This document shows, piece after piece, positions 26,007 to 37,357 of a DNA stretch of 64,000 nucleotides. The notes beneath the pieces are model-generated. The model was not told the origin of the DNA. It did not search any database and was given only the letters and a program-made list of their open reading frames with translations. The DNA is from Seriola aureovittata (lineage: Eukaryota > Chordata > Actinopteri > Carangiformes > Carangidae): NCBI RefSeq assembly GCF_021018895.1, contig NC_079373.1:23573376-23637375 (forward strand), in the 5' to 3' direction. The number at the start of each line of letters is the position of its first letter. Within the stretch, counting starts at the first letter, position 1. The position numbers and the translations under genes were made by a program.

Positions 26007-26122
26007 CTGCGCGTAGGCAGTGGAGTCATTCAAGGCTCTCTGCAGGGCGTGGCTCAGGCCTTTAGAGAGATTCTGTTTAAGGATCAGGTCCAGGCGGTTC
26101 CTGCGCAGCTCGATGGACAAAA
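26007..26122 (-). CDS. kiaa1549l: Module 1, exon A (116 nt): SEA-like domain, first half
   Basis: Acceptor cttccttcacag|TT, donor GCGCAG|GTCAGT. It enters at phase 1, completing a G|TT valine, and leaves at phase 0. The frame is (V)LSIELRRNRLDLILKQNL..., ending NDSTAYAQ: a beta-strand-like start followed by a basic amphipathic helix (RRNRLDLILKQNLSKGLSHAL), the usual opening of a SEA-like fold. NDS is a sequon. Together with the exon at 21972-22194 it forms the first of three modules. A degenerate 21-bp minisatellite begins 28 nt into the intron downstream of its donor. The homology call rests on phase, position and resemblance to modules 2 and 3. Confidence 0.85.
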
Positions 26123-27133
26123 CTGTGAAGGAAGACATGTTAAAAACTTAGTTTAATGGCTGTGTTCATATATGATTTGTTAGTATCCTGTGATAACTGA
26201 TAGCTGTTTGTTTGTACCACATGTTTAAACTCACTTTGGCCACACCTATAGCCACAAAAAAATAATCAATTTAAATTAAATGTAGTGCCACATCTTTGTG
26301 ATGCCCCATGTCCCCTTGGCTGCAGGGATTCAGTATACAGTGTCTTGCACAAGGATATTAATTTCAGTAAGATGTATCTGTGGTCACAAGGGCTTGACCT
26401 CTGTTTAATGTCTCCTTGGTGACTGTGGGAACCTGATGCCCATTCCTTAGTAATACCACACCGCCTCTGGTAAATGCAATCAAAGGCTACAGTCTCCAGC
26501 TTCTTATTAATCAAACTGTTTACACTCAGGGAAAAGATGCCCTTGTTTTTATGCAAGTTTTAATTAATTTGTGTGCATGTAATTACAGCTCGGTCACATA
26601 ATAGGTACATTGTGCCTAAGCTGAAATGGTATTTCAAGTGTATTCATCTTCATTTGTAATCATTTCACAAGAATGGCTAAAGCCTGAAAACAATCTGAGT
26701 ATGTTGTTGGTATTTTATATAAAAGACGTGCAGTACCTGAAGTATCAGTAAAGGTTCCCTTTAAGAAACATTTTCAAGTAAGTAAAAAAAAATACGATAA
26801 TAAAAGTGTATTTTCTCACTAACCAATGAAAGAGCAGTGCGTATGAAGATGGTTAGCATTAGGGGAAAGATCAAGACGTAAGTAGCACGGTAAGTAGTAG
26901 TTAGCATCTTTTATTTGTTTATGCTGTTTTGTTAGCTTGTTAGCTTGTAACTTCATGAACCCCCGAACCTCAAAATCCAAGATGGCTGCTCTGCGCATCA
27001 ACAGAAGGTGTATTTATTAGCACTTCTGTCGTATTTGTGTCTCATTTATCAGTCGTATGCACGGTACTGTCCATTAATTTGTTTTCATTGTCTTACTCCA
27101 ATTAATCCTAGTAGCGGGACATTAGTCTCGTAC
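26123..27133 (-). other. kiaa1549l: Intron between mucin exon and module 1
   Basis: 1011-nt intron, GTACGA to ...TTCCTTCACAG. Nothing else recognised. Confidence 0.87.
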
Positions 27134-27964
27134 CTGTTCTGACCCAATACTTCTCGGTCACGTTGCACGGTAGAGGACTTTCCTCTGCAGTGGTGCTGGA
27201 GGGAGGTTCTGTGGTCGTGGTTAGAGGTGGTGTGGTGTGTCCCGGGATGAACACAGTGGTGACAGGTACCTTTGTTGTTGAGGTTGTAGTTGTAGTAGTA
27301 GTGGTGGTGGTGGCAGCAGTAGTAGTAGCATGTGTAGTAGTAGTAGTAGTAGTAGTAGTGGGAGAAGGAGTAGTAGTAGTGGTGGTGGTAGTGATGGTGG
27401 TTGGGGGTACAGTAGTGGTGGTGGTAGGGGCAGGTGTGGTGGTTGTGGTTGTTGTAGGCTGAGTCATGGCCGCTGTGGTCAGTTTGAGGCTCGTCGTTTG
27501 CTGCGTGGTTGTAGCAGCGGTGATATTTGGTGGTAATGGCCTTACAGCGCTCACAGTGGTCGCCGCCTGCGTTGTCGCCTCATCGGCGGTCACAGTAAGA
27601 GTGGTCGTCGAGGGCGTCGTCATGGTTACCGTCGTCAGCTGAAGGCTGTCGCTGGTCACAGTGTCCTGGCTTGTGTCGTTTGAACCCGCGGTGGGTTCCG
27701 GTGGCGTTTGTTGTCTTGCCGTTGTGGATAACGGTGAAGTTGACGCGGTGGTGGGTGATGGAGACGTCCTTATGGTGGTGCTTGATGTGGTTGTGTACCG
27801 CGAGGTGTTCCTGGTGCGCACGGGCACGGTGGTGTTCCACTGGTGGGTGGAGAAAGGGCTGGTGACATTAGCAGGAAGTGTGACATCATGGTCGCCCACT
27901 GTGGACAGGAGTGACTCGGGGACAGTGGGGAGGTCCCAGGCCGGGAGGCTGCTCACTGACTCCT
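27134..27964 (-). CDS. kiaa1549l: Thr-rich mucin-like exon of KIAA1549L-like gene (831 nt)
   Basis: The acceptor is cctccctgcag|AG and the donor ACAG|GTACGA; both ends are phase 1, with 276 codons. After ESVSSLPAWDLPTVPESLLS the sequence becomes mucin-like, rich in Thr, Ser and Pro, with Thr runs of up to about 10 residues broken by Pro, Val or Ala (for example TTTTTVPPTTITTTTTTTTP). N-X-S/T sequons include NVT, NTT, NTS, NDT and NIT. The role inferred is a heavily O-glycosylated stalk outside the cell. The 3' end changes character: CNVTEKYWVRT leads into module 1 and matches the lead-in of module 3 (TKNYWVIT). On the plus strand the Thr codons read as an imperfect GTA/GTG/GTT trinucleotide tract near 27280-27460, likely length-variable between individuals. 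Confidence 0.85.
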
Positions 27965-29164
27965 CTGCAGGGAGGAAAACAAGGTCAAAAATATTAAAGG
28001 ATAAGTCTGGTGATGTTTTTCTTTTTGTGAACAAATCCCATAAAAAGACCAAAACCAATAATGAATTGATCCTACAATGTTTTGTCTACGTATCCAAAGC
28101 TTGATGTATCTTATTCCTCTGTGACATAGAGAATAAAAAAATATTAAAATTACATCACACCACATCAGTGGCATTTTCAACTGGTGAAATATTCCTTCAT
28201 TACCGCAAACAGACAGTTGAGTCCAAATTTATTTGGACTGCGGCCATAAATATTGAATATACAAAATGTGTTTGAAAATGAATGAAAAACAGCCCCCCAA
28301 CAAATGCACATTTTACCCCTGCCTTGTTGAAAAATACTGTGGCCAGCAGTTTTAAGAAATGGTTTAAAAATTAAACTACATTAGTACAAATTTATGGGCT
28401 TGGGATTGAGGGTAGGAAAGTCTGAAAAATTAGAGGTCTGACACATTTTTAGTCTTTTTATGGCATTTGTTGCTCAGAGAGCGATCTAACATGAGTAGGT
28501 TATAGTCAGCTTGAGAATACATAAGGTGAAGTGCGCAGCAGTTTCAATTTAAATAGGAAATATAAATCCAATTTCATTTCTTAGCCAGGCAAGCATTTAA
28601 ATGCCAGACCTTCATTTAATCCATGTAAATTATCTCTAGACAAAATAAGGTGGAAAGGAGACTGGAGTGAGCAATAGGGAGGCAATCAGTCCTTTCAGAC
28701 TGAGAGAGATCCAAATCCCCTCTTATGCTCCACTCACATCACCACATGAATATGTGTTGTATTGAAACTGTGACGTCAATCACTGTGATAAGAAATACTA
28801 GATATTAACTCTATTGTGGTGGAAGCTAAAATATATGTGGAGGAACTACATTGCTGAGGACGTCAATCTGTTAGTGTGATGATGGACTGACAGGAAGTGG
28901 GGCAACATGGAGGTGGTGGAACGGGACAGGATCATGGATATATTAAGAAAAGCTGGATATAGCATCGTCTATGAGCCTTGCTGCCAATTTATCCTTTATC
29001 TATTCATCCTTACTTCCATAAAAGTGTTGACAGGAAACCTCCAACTGAAATCAATCAATCAATTTTATATTTGTAAAACTTTCCCACAAACTGGAAAAGT
29101 GAGTCCAGTATCCAGTTCCTATAATAAATCCATGGACAGGGCATAATGGGGTGAGGATGAGGAC

Positions 29165-29204
<40 letters not shown>

Positions 29205-29838
29205 ACATTGTGATGACAGCTGTTCATAATGATGAAGAGTACTTTTATAACAAAGCTCGTGTGACGTTGTGCTGAAGGTTCAGTGTAGTCAAAAAAGCCT
29301 ATTGACTGTTCACTATGTCCCAACCTCTTACTTAGTGTTGCTACGCCTGTCGAGCTTTCCAGTCTCACACCAAATATATTCAGTTTTCAAAGACGTTGAC
29401 ACTTTAAATGAGTTTAAATGAATGGTCTTTTTTTTTTTTTTTTAAAGCAGGAAAGCATTTCTAGCTCTATCAGTTGTTTGCTGAAATTTTATCAGCTTTA
29501 TCTAGCTAGCTAATTAATGCTAACCCAAGAAACAAAACCCCAGTAGAGGGATCCTAAATATCTAGAAGGCTAACACTTTCTTATGTCAGTGCTGATAAAA
29601 AAAACAAAGTTTAGTCAATTCCTTGCACTTTTGCTTTTGTGTTTTTGGTTTTGGAACGGCTTAAAAAAAAAGACACAATGCTACAAACTCACCAAATGCA
29701 GAGTTAAGATCTTATTACAGTCCCATGTGCATAATTTCTACATGCTGAGAAATCAAAGCTCGACAAGCCTGCTGGTTAATTACGCTGTAAACAGTCAAAA
29801 GCAGAAATATGTTCAAATGACAGACAACTCCACCATAC
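27965..29838 (-). other. kiaa1549l: Intron between Ser-rich and mucin exons
   Basis: 1874-nt intron, GTATGG to ...CTCCCTGCAG. It contains a (GAT)13 array. No other exon seen. Confidence 0.75.
29165..29203. repeat. (GAT)13 microsatellite
   Basis: Perfect trinucleotide run on the plus strand, intronic. Confidence 0.95.
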
Positions 29839-30543
29839 CCAGACTGAAGCTGCTGTTGCTGTTGGACGAGCTGCTGTTGACAGCAACCAGAGAGGCGTTG
29901 TCTGATCCTGCTGTCCTCGTGTCTTTGTTACTGGGTGAGGAGGAGGAGGAAGGCAAAGAGGATGCTTTTGTCGTAGAGGAGGAAGAGGAAGAAGAGGAGG
30001 AGGCCTTGGATGAAGAAGAAGAGGAGCTCTTGGTCCATGCAGCTTTAGACAGCAGCCCCAACGGTTTTCCCACCACTGGAGCCTGAAGCTCTGCTGTCTC
30101 TGCCAGCATGGTGAGGACTGATGAAAAAGCTGCCTGCTCTCTTTGGCCCTCTCCACGCGGACGCAGCCTCTGCTGCCCCAGCCAGGCAGCTGGGTCCCTG
30201 GGCATGTTTGGCAGGTCACCCCCCGCTCTGTCCACTGGCCTCCATTCAGCCCCGACTTCAGCCCAGGCACCGGTTCCCCTCATAATCTCAGTCTCTGCAA
30301 AGACTTTGCCACCTGCTCGAGCACGCACTCCTGACTCTGTTTCAGTCCAAACCGCTGTTCTGGCCTCGGTGAACACTTTGCCCTCGGACCAAGCTCCAGG
30401 ACCGACGTCAGACCCATCCATCTCATCTTTGTCTTCAGCCCCAACTCTGTCTCCAATCCCGGGGTTTGCTGAGAGGTTGGAGGGCGCTGCGGGGTCCGGA
30501 GGCAAAACACCCCGCCGCATTGACTCACGATGACCTCCCTCAG
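29839..30543 (-). CDS. kiaa1549l: Ser-rich extracellular exon of KIAA1549L-like gene (705 nt)
   Basis: This is the most upstream exon I can support. The acceptor is a good pyrimidine tract (tctctctgtttccacag) and the donor is CTGG|GTATGG. It enters with 2 nt and leaves with 1 nt of a split codon, so it is phase 1 on both sides. The 234-codon frame starts EGGHRESMRRGVLPPDPAAP. It has imperfect internal repeats (GAWSEGKVFTEA versus GKVFAET and GAWAEVG), then a Ser-rich end with runs of 7 and 9 serines and N-glycosylation sequons (NLS, NAS, NSS). It is probably an unstructured, O-glycosylated part of the ectodomain. This part of the family is poorly conserved, so support comes from splice sites, phase and composition rather than homology. 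The antisense frame gives a long Glu-rich ORF that I consider a shadow. Confidence 0.7.
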
Positions 30544-30728
30544 CTGTGGAAACAGAGAGACGGAGGGGGAAAGGAGGCATGTGGGAGAGGGAGAGGGAGA
30601 AAGGGGTGGATGAAAGAAAAAGCAGAAATAGTGTTTAATTAGGAGCTCTGAGTCTTTGACTCATCAGTCCCACAGGCCGGGCAGTGACTTCTCTGGAAAT
30701 TCATCCATCATGCCCTTAGATACACATG

Positions 30729-30730
<2 letters not shown>

Positions 30731-30769
<39 letters not shown>

Positions 30770-30778
30770 GCACGCGCA
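30731..30778. repeat. (CA)n microsatellite with CG-rich end
   Basis: CA run grading into cacgcgcacgcgc. Confidence 0.92.
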
Positions 30779-30973
30779 GGCGCACACGCACATACACAGC
30801 TGCAGTCCTCAAATCATTAGTCCTCATAATACCATCACAACTGTCCAACTGCCAGGAGATTTAAAACTGCTCTGCTCACACTCACACACAGTCGCCATGA
30901 GAGCGCACACACTGTCAAATACACACATATTCATATTCTTCTTCTGTCTCACACACACTTATCCGAAGGGATT

Positions 30974-30999
30974 AAAAAAAAAAAAAAAAAAAAAAAAAA
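30974..30999. repeat. Poly-A run, 26 bp
   Basis: Uninterrupted A run; possibly the tail of a retroposed copy, but no adjacent body was identified. Confidence 0.9.
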
Positions 31000-31113
31000 C
31001 TCTAAAACTGCGACTGTGGAAAAATAGTAATAATGTCTAAAGTAGGTCACTTATGTTTTTAGAGGATAAAGCATAGGGAATTAATTTAGATGTTCCAGAG
31101 TGCATAAATTAGG

Positions 31114-31132
31114 ACACACACACACACGTGCG

Positions 31133-31199
<67 letters not shown>
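31114..31199. repeat. Compound (CA)n microsatellite, about 86 bp
   Basis: CA array with cgtgcg and cgc interruptions. Confidence 0.95.
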
Positions 31200-31201
<2 letters not shown>

Positions 31202-33170
31202 CCCCTAATCAGCTGTGATTTCACAGATATTAATCTGATCTGTTAGGTTAGCCATGTTAGCCCATGGATTTATTATTCCTAGAACATACACAACCACTCA
31301 GGCTCAGGCTCAGCTCTTGGATCACACTGAAATATATTTCCCCAGCAAAGTTTGGTGTGAGTTATATGTAAGTGATGACAGTTTTATGGAGTCATTTTTT
31401 TCATTTTTTTTTTTTTTTAAATCTCACACCAAATGAGACGGATACATGGAAACGGAGCAGCAAAGATAGAATCCAGTCAAAGCATTTAGCTTCAGCCATT
31501 ATCTCCATTTTGTGAACTGTCTTCATCTCCTCTGTAGCCTCAACAAAGCCTGAAGGTTTGGCAGACCGAGGCGATTACCCTGCCTAATACGTTCAGGCTC
31601 AAAGGCACCTGGCTGGAGTGGAATTGAAAGATGAGAAAGAATAAGGTTGACCGTCTGACTGACTCGCTGGAAGCTTCACTGGGTGACACAGTTTATGCCA
31701 TCAGCTTATTTGTAGTAAAACTGGCAGGTTTGGTCTTTGGTGTGACTGCAGGCTGACGTTAAGTTTCTTTTGTTCTCCACATAAGAGGGAGACAAACGTT
31801 GGGTGTAGTAGTTTTTTTTTTTTTTTTTTTTAACCACACACTCATTTCAGCCTGAAAAATGTGTTTAAGTGTGCATGTGTGTCACACACTTCCCACACTC
31901 CCCATGTCTCTGCGGAGGATCGGTTAATTAAAAGACAGTGATTCCGAGCGAGAGAGGCTTTACAGGACCAGCTCTGGGCTTAGCTGCTGCGCATCCTCTG
32001 GACACCTGGTGTAAAGCATTTCAACCACAGCGCTATTAACTACCACCTCTGAGCAATATGTTCCTCGTTACAGGACATGATATCATAGATGTCATTAAGA
32101 GAGAAAATTAAGTCATTGATAATTTACATTTCAGCTTCTTCAGCACCCAGAGCTCCATTAGTCAATTTGAGAGGGGAGAAAACAACGAAGCCGGGAATGG
32201 CAGGAGCGATTACCCGGGGCACCACAGGGAGAGGAACATGCTCGTTAAGCTTAACCGAAGAGTCGTCTCTCTTCTGGTTCCCGTTCGTCTCATTCAAAAA
32301 CCACTACAGCTTTTCCAGCGTGCCGTGTTTCACTGGCTCTGAACAGATGGTGATGTCAAAGGGGGATAAATGCTGATAACAAGCTCCACCTGAACGCAAA
32401 GATTCCCTGCTAACATTCGTTTAACTCATTTTAAAAAAAAGAAAAAAGATTGTATATGTTTAAAGAAAGACTGTTATATTTATATACTAAAACAATATTT
32501 TTCACGTGTTAACTAAAACTTTGGACAAAGAGCGGCCATCTTACCCACTTCTGCTCATACAGCTGTGTGTACAGTCTCACTTCAAGCCCTCACCACAGCA
32601 AGCACTGTTATATCAAACTAATGGCATATTAATGCTACACTAATCAATATTTGTATACCAACAATGGATCAAAAAAATATCTATAATATTAAAGGAGTCA
32701 CTTGTAATGATCCTACAGATAATTATCATCAAATACTGCAGTTCCCCTCAGCTCAACAACTAAATGGTGATATTATGTCAGTGTTGTTTTAACAGCTTGT
32801 TCTGATGCCACCAAGAGAGCTGCCAAAAAATTAAAGAAATGCAGCTTTAAGTAAGTTTAATTGTGAGATATGGTGCCAAAGAGCCAAAATATTTTCCTAT
32901 GCAACTTTTATTTTTTAGATTTTTGTTTTTATGGTTTCTTTTTTTTTTTCATATATGTACTTATATTTTAACATACTTACAATGTACCCATTATTCTTGC
33001 CCTAAGTATACAGTACGTGTTTCTTCTTGGAGTCACTCCATCACCTTCTGACCCATACTCTACTAACAACTTTAATATAAGAATAACAACATAACTGGGT
33101 TGATACTGGGTCAATAGTCAACTATTTGTTTGAGAAAAGCTATTAGGAATCAGTTCCTTTGAGTGGAATA

Positions 33171-33231
33171 ATGGATGGATGGATGGATGGATGGATGGAT
33201 GGATGGATGGATGATGGATGGATGGATGGAC
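33171..33231. repeat. (ATGG)n microsatellite
   Basis: Tetranucleotide array with one unit shortened to atg. A second, interrupted array of the same unit lies at 33385-33427. Confidence 0.95.
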
Positions 33232-33384
33232 TCTGCCATATGCATAACTGTTAGCAGTGTTTTGAGTGTTTTCTCCTCCAACAGTTCACCACCTGCTCTG
33301 GCTGAGAGCAACATATGTGATTACCATCAGACCTCTGACAAAACGCTAGGAAAGAAGAACCTCCACTGAGAGCAAATATGGACA

Positions 33385-33427
33385 GGATGGATGGATGGAT
33401 GGAAGGATGGATGGGTTGATGGATGGT
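33385..33427. repeat. (ATGG)n microsatellite, interrupted
   Basis: Same motif as the array 150 bp to the left, with agg and gttg variants. Confidence 0.85.
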
Positions 33428-34424
33428 AGAACAGAAAGTGTGGATTAGAGATGGATAAATGTGGATCAGAGCAGAACTGACCTGCTTTATCTATTTGGAC
33501 AAAACGCACAGGACATTTTCTTTTTTTTTTTTGTGCCTATTTCCGTGTTAGAACATTCAGCTTATAGCAGATTATGGGATTCATCACATGGAAATGGTGC
33601 ACAAAGCACTACTGGCCATTTACAGGGCTTTAGACCAATGTCATGTTATGTATTGACCATAGTGCCTTGCCAGCTGGCACCGTGTCTGCTGATGCCCTGC
33701 TGAATCTCTGTAGATGCCAGCCCGACCCTGTAAAGCCTTGCCAGGTCATTACAAGCGTTCTGAATATTCAGACTAGCTGTTCCCAGGTGCCTGTGGTAAT
33801 ACAATTGTAAACATCCATGGGCTATGGCCATGGTTTTGCCTTCCTCGGTTGTGTGTTGGAGCCTCGGGACGGGCAGAGTTGATCCATGCTGCCACCCTGA
33901 CTGTGAGCAGGACAGGTGGTTAGGAAGTGTGACAATGGTATTGTGCCAACTGGTCTTCAGCTCAGAGAGGCTCAGAGGGAAAAGTGAAGAGGGGGAGTCT
34001 GGTTAGCTGAATCTGCCAGCTTGCCAAGTGGTGGCAAATTTTCATTATATTTATTATTAAATAGCCACATGAAATACAAACACGCTTTAGAGCTGCGCCA
34101 GGCAAGATGTATAAAACTACTCCAGCCTGGGCTGCAGTAGAGAGGAGAGAGGCGTCACGTGATCCACAACAATGAAAATAGTAGTAGTTTCACCTCATTA
34201 GTCCAAGTGGAAGAAAATCTTCCAGCCTCAGAAACTGATCAAATGAGGGAACACAGTGACTTTACGTACACAGAGATGTGACCACACCCAACACACAAAC
34301 ATACATTTGCCAGATCTGTAATGTTGGTAATGTTGTAGCAGACAGAACAGATATCAGACTTCAATTTAAGACCAAATTGCAAAGTTATTCCGATTCCCAA
34401 TTGTTCAATACTTTTAGTTTAGTG

Positions 34425-34570
34425 CTAATTGGCAAATGTTAGCATGCTAACATGAGATGGTGACCATGGTAGATGTTACCTGTTAAATATCAGCATGTGT
34501 GCATGTTCACATGGTGACGTTAGTATTTAGCTCAAACCAAAACTGTGTCTTAGCAAAGCCAAACACGCCT
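34425..34570 (-). repeat. Dispersed repeat with gctaacatgctaa words
   Basis: Reverse complement resembles the block at 44187-44300 (gctaacatgctaa, then ttaacat, tgttcaccat.tt). Same family, opposite orientation. Confidence 0.55.
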
Positions 34571-36277
34571 CAACATCCTATTGGCTTATTGAGTTGTTAC
34601 GGCTAATCTGTTAGCAGAAAACGGTCTACGACTGTGGCCATGTCTTGAAACAAGTCCAAGTCCAGTGTTTACTCATTGTTTAACTCCAGTTTGCTGCAAC
34701 AACTCCTTCACATTTACAGTATTTGTCTCTCTGCTGTCTCAACAGTTACATTACTTGTCTTTTTACTTGGCTTATGAGCAGCTGAGACTCAATAGAACAG
34801 TAAATGTGCAAAACTAAAACAATGAGCAAATAGTAGCAAAAAGTAGAAGAGCAGATACACTTTACATAAAATCCTGGCCTTTGTTTAAGCTGTTGGTGAC
34901 AAGTTCTGAGTTGAGATCATTTCTGAAAGGTTATTTTAGCCCAGCGTTGCATTTTGAGCAGAAAGTAAAGGTCATACCATCAAACCACGTGTGCAGCTTC
35001 ACTGCAGAGTGAGTCGAACAAGGATGAGGTAATATGTTTGTTTTTGGTTTTTTTTACAGTGTTTAAATGAGTGAATTTTTTCCCTTTAAAACTCAATTTA
35101 AATAAAGCCTCTGTGGTTAGAGTGGGAGTGCTGGTAGCAAGTCAAATCGCTGATATACTCGTGATGTGATGCGAGACTCAGTGGGAGTAAGGATGGTCCC
35201 AAGCCAGTAGAATTTGTCCAACAGAGTGAGGCCCGTCCAACAGGATGGACATGTAACCATTTCCTGGAACTATTCGGGGGCATCCATCTGTCTGTGTGGA
35301 GGCCGAGAAAAAGGAAGCGATTTGGATCGATTGTCGGATGGAGGGACAGTCAGGTAAAAAGCTCAATGGAGGACAGTGGAAGGGGGAAAACTAACGAGAG
35401 ACATGCTAACAGACATGTTCATTTTTGGGGGGTTGAGTCTTTAGTTTGAGACATTACTCTGACCTTTTTGTTTCCTCCACTCCAGCAGATTAGTGTGAAC
35501 AGGACTTTGACAGGATCCAACAGCACTGAAGTGTCCACCGGTTTGTGTGTGAAAGAGAACGAAACTTCACCCAACACAAGCTGACTGAGCGTGGCCGAGT
35601 GCGACATCATAACATGGGTCGTGTAGTTTTCTAAAACACTGTTATATGAAGTCGTTTCTCTCACAGTGTCCTGAGATTTGTTCTTGTTCTTGTTCTACAG
35701 TGATTGGAGTCTGGGAAAATGTGCTAATTTTTTTTTTTTTTTCTTCTCAGTAATACTCCACTAATAGAAGAGATGCCAAGATGTGAGAAAAACTGCCTGG
35801 CAACAACTTGTACCCATTGTGTGAACCTGGCAGCAACAGAAAATCAGAGCAGCTAAACAGTGAATAATAAGGGGAAGTAGATTTTCAGCTTCAACAGTTA
35901 TATAAAAATCTGAAAATAGGTCATTTCAAGATGATACTCATATTTTCTACAAAGCCAAGGTGAGGTGAGGTAATTGCCAGACCTCGTCACGGCCAGTTTA
36001 TCCAGTACATAGTGGATGGATGGAACAGCTAATGACTAAAGCAAAAGCACCTCATCTTCTTTAAATTGGATCACCAGCTCGTTTGTTCTTACTATAGTTG
36101 TGAGGACATTCATCCGCATAATGTATTCCCTAACCCAGGGGTACTTGATTAAAATACAACGAGGACCACTTAGTCAAAATTTCCTAAAGCAAAGGTCCAG
36201 AACAGGGTGGGGGGGTGGGGGGTAAACCTGGAGGGATTATAAATTACAAGTATTCCAATAATAATCTCCATTTTAAA

Positions 36278-36301
36278 ATATATATATATATATATATATA
36301 A
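36278..36301. repeat. (TA)n microsatellite
   Basis: About 12 TA units. Confidence 0.9.
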
Positions 36302-36356
36302 ATTTTATAATAAACCATTTCAACACATCTTAACAACTGAACAGATACAACACTTT

Positions 36357-36377
36357 GTCTCTCTCTCTCTCTCTCTC
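36357..36377. repeat. (TC)n microsatellite
   Basis: About 10 TC units. Confidence 0.9.
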
Positions 36378-36623
36378 ACTGACTCGAGTGCCAATGATTG
36401 GCTGGGCATTGCAATGGTTCAAATAGAAACAATCAATAATTCTCAAGAATCTACAGGTTAAAGGTCCTGACCTGGACCTGGACCTGGACCCTACCCTAAA
36501 CCTCAAACCTTAACCCTAAGGCCAAGTCTTAACCTTCAAACAGCCCTTTGAAGCTGCGAGGAGCCGCCGAAATGTCCCCACGATGTAGAAATGTCCTCGC
36601 TACAACGGGCCTGAGACGTACAA

Positions 36624-36659
36624 ACACACACACAGACACACACACACACACACACACAG
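36624..36659. repeat. (CA)n microsatellite
   Basis: CA run with one caga interruption. Confidence 0.9.
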
Positions 36660-37272
36660 ACAGTGTCACCAGACAGCAACTCTTTGTTACCAGCAGCTGT
36701 CAGCAATTAAACACGTCAAATCAAGCTGACTGGCTCGTCGGTGTCATCGACTCTCAGGGTTGAGAAGCAGGAAGACAATGAACTGTTGTTTTTGAAGAGT
36801 TATTCTCAATTTGTATATATTTTTTTTTCATATTTTATTAACTTATTCTTAGTGCAGTCTATAAATCTAGCCTAATCAATCAATAAAGCATTGATCATAA
36901 ACATTAAATATTAAAACACAACATAGTAAGTTACTTAAACTTATTATCTACATGTAACTTCATGTCATTTCTCTTTGGATGTCACACGTTAGCTGTTTTG
37001 AACCAGACATGGCGGTTGGTCTGGTGTTGCGCAAGAACTTGGGGTTTTGGTTTTGAATAGGTTGGTGTGAGACTGAAAGGATCACTGAAATAACACTCCA
37101 TTGTAAGTTGATTTGCATAAATGTTACTGACTGGAAGAAATATTTCTGATGAAATCCAAAAATGTTTTTAAATGTGTATTCATTTTGAAAGTTACTGAAT
37201 CATTTAATTCTGCTGCTACTCAGCCATGATGAATATTTTACTGTCCGTAGGCCATCAGTGATTTTCTGCCTT

Positions 37273-37357
<85 letters not shown>
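37273..37357. repeat. (TG)n microsatellite, about 85 bp
   Basis: TG run with one tttg interruption. Confidence 0.96.

Noticed and set aside
27163..27462. Plus-strand Val-rich frame
   Set aside because: It is antisense to the Thr codons of the mucin exon.
29583..30086. Plus-strand 167-codon frame with long Glu runs
   Set aside because: It is antisense to the Ser codons of the exon at 29839-30543; the minus strand has the splice sites and phase support.
35419..35664. Minus-strand frame with SQLVLGEVSFSFTHKPVDTS and a donor-like end
   Set aside because: Donor is phase 0, which cannot join the phase-1 acceptor at 30543, and no homology was recognised. Could be a decayed transposon piece.
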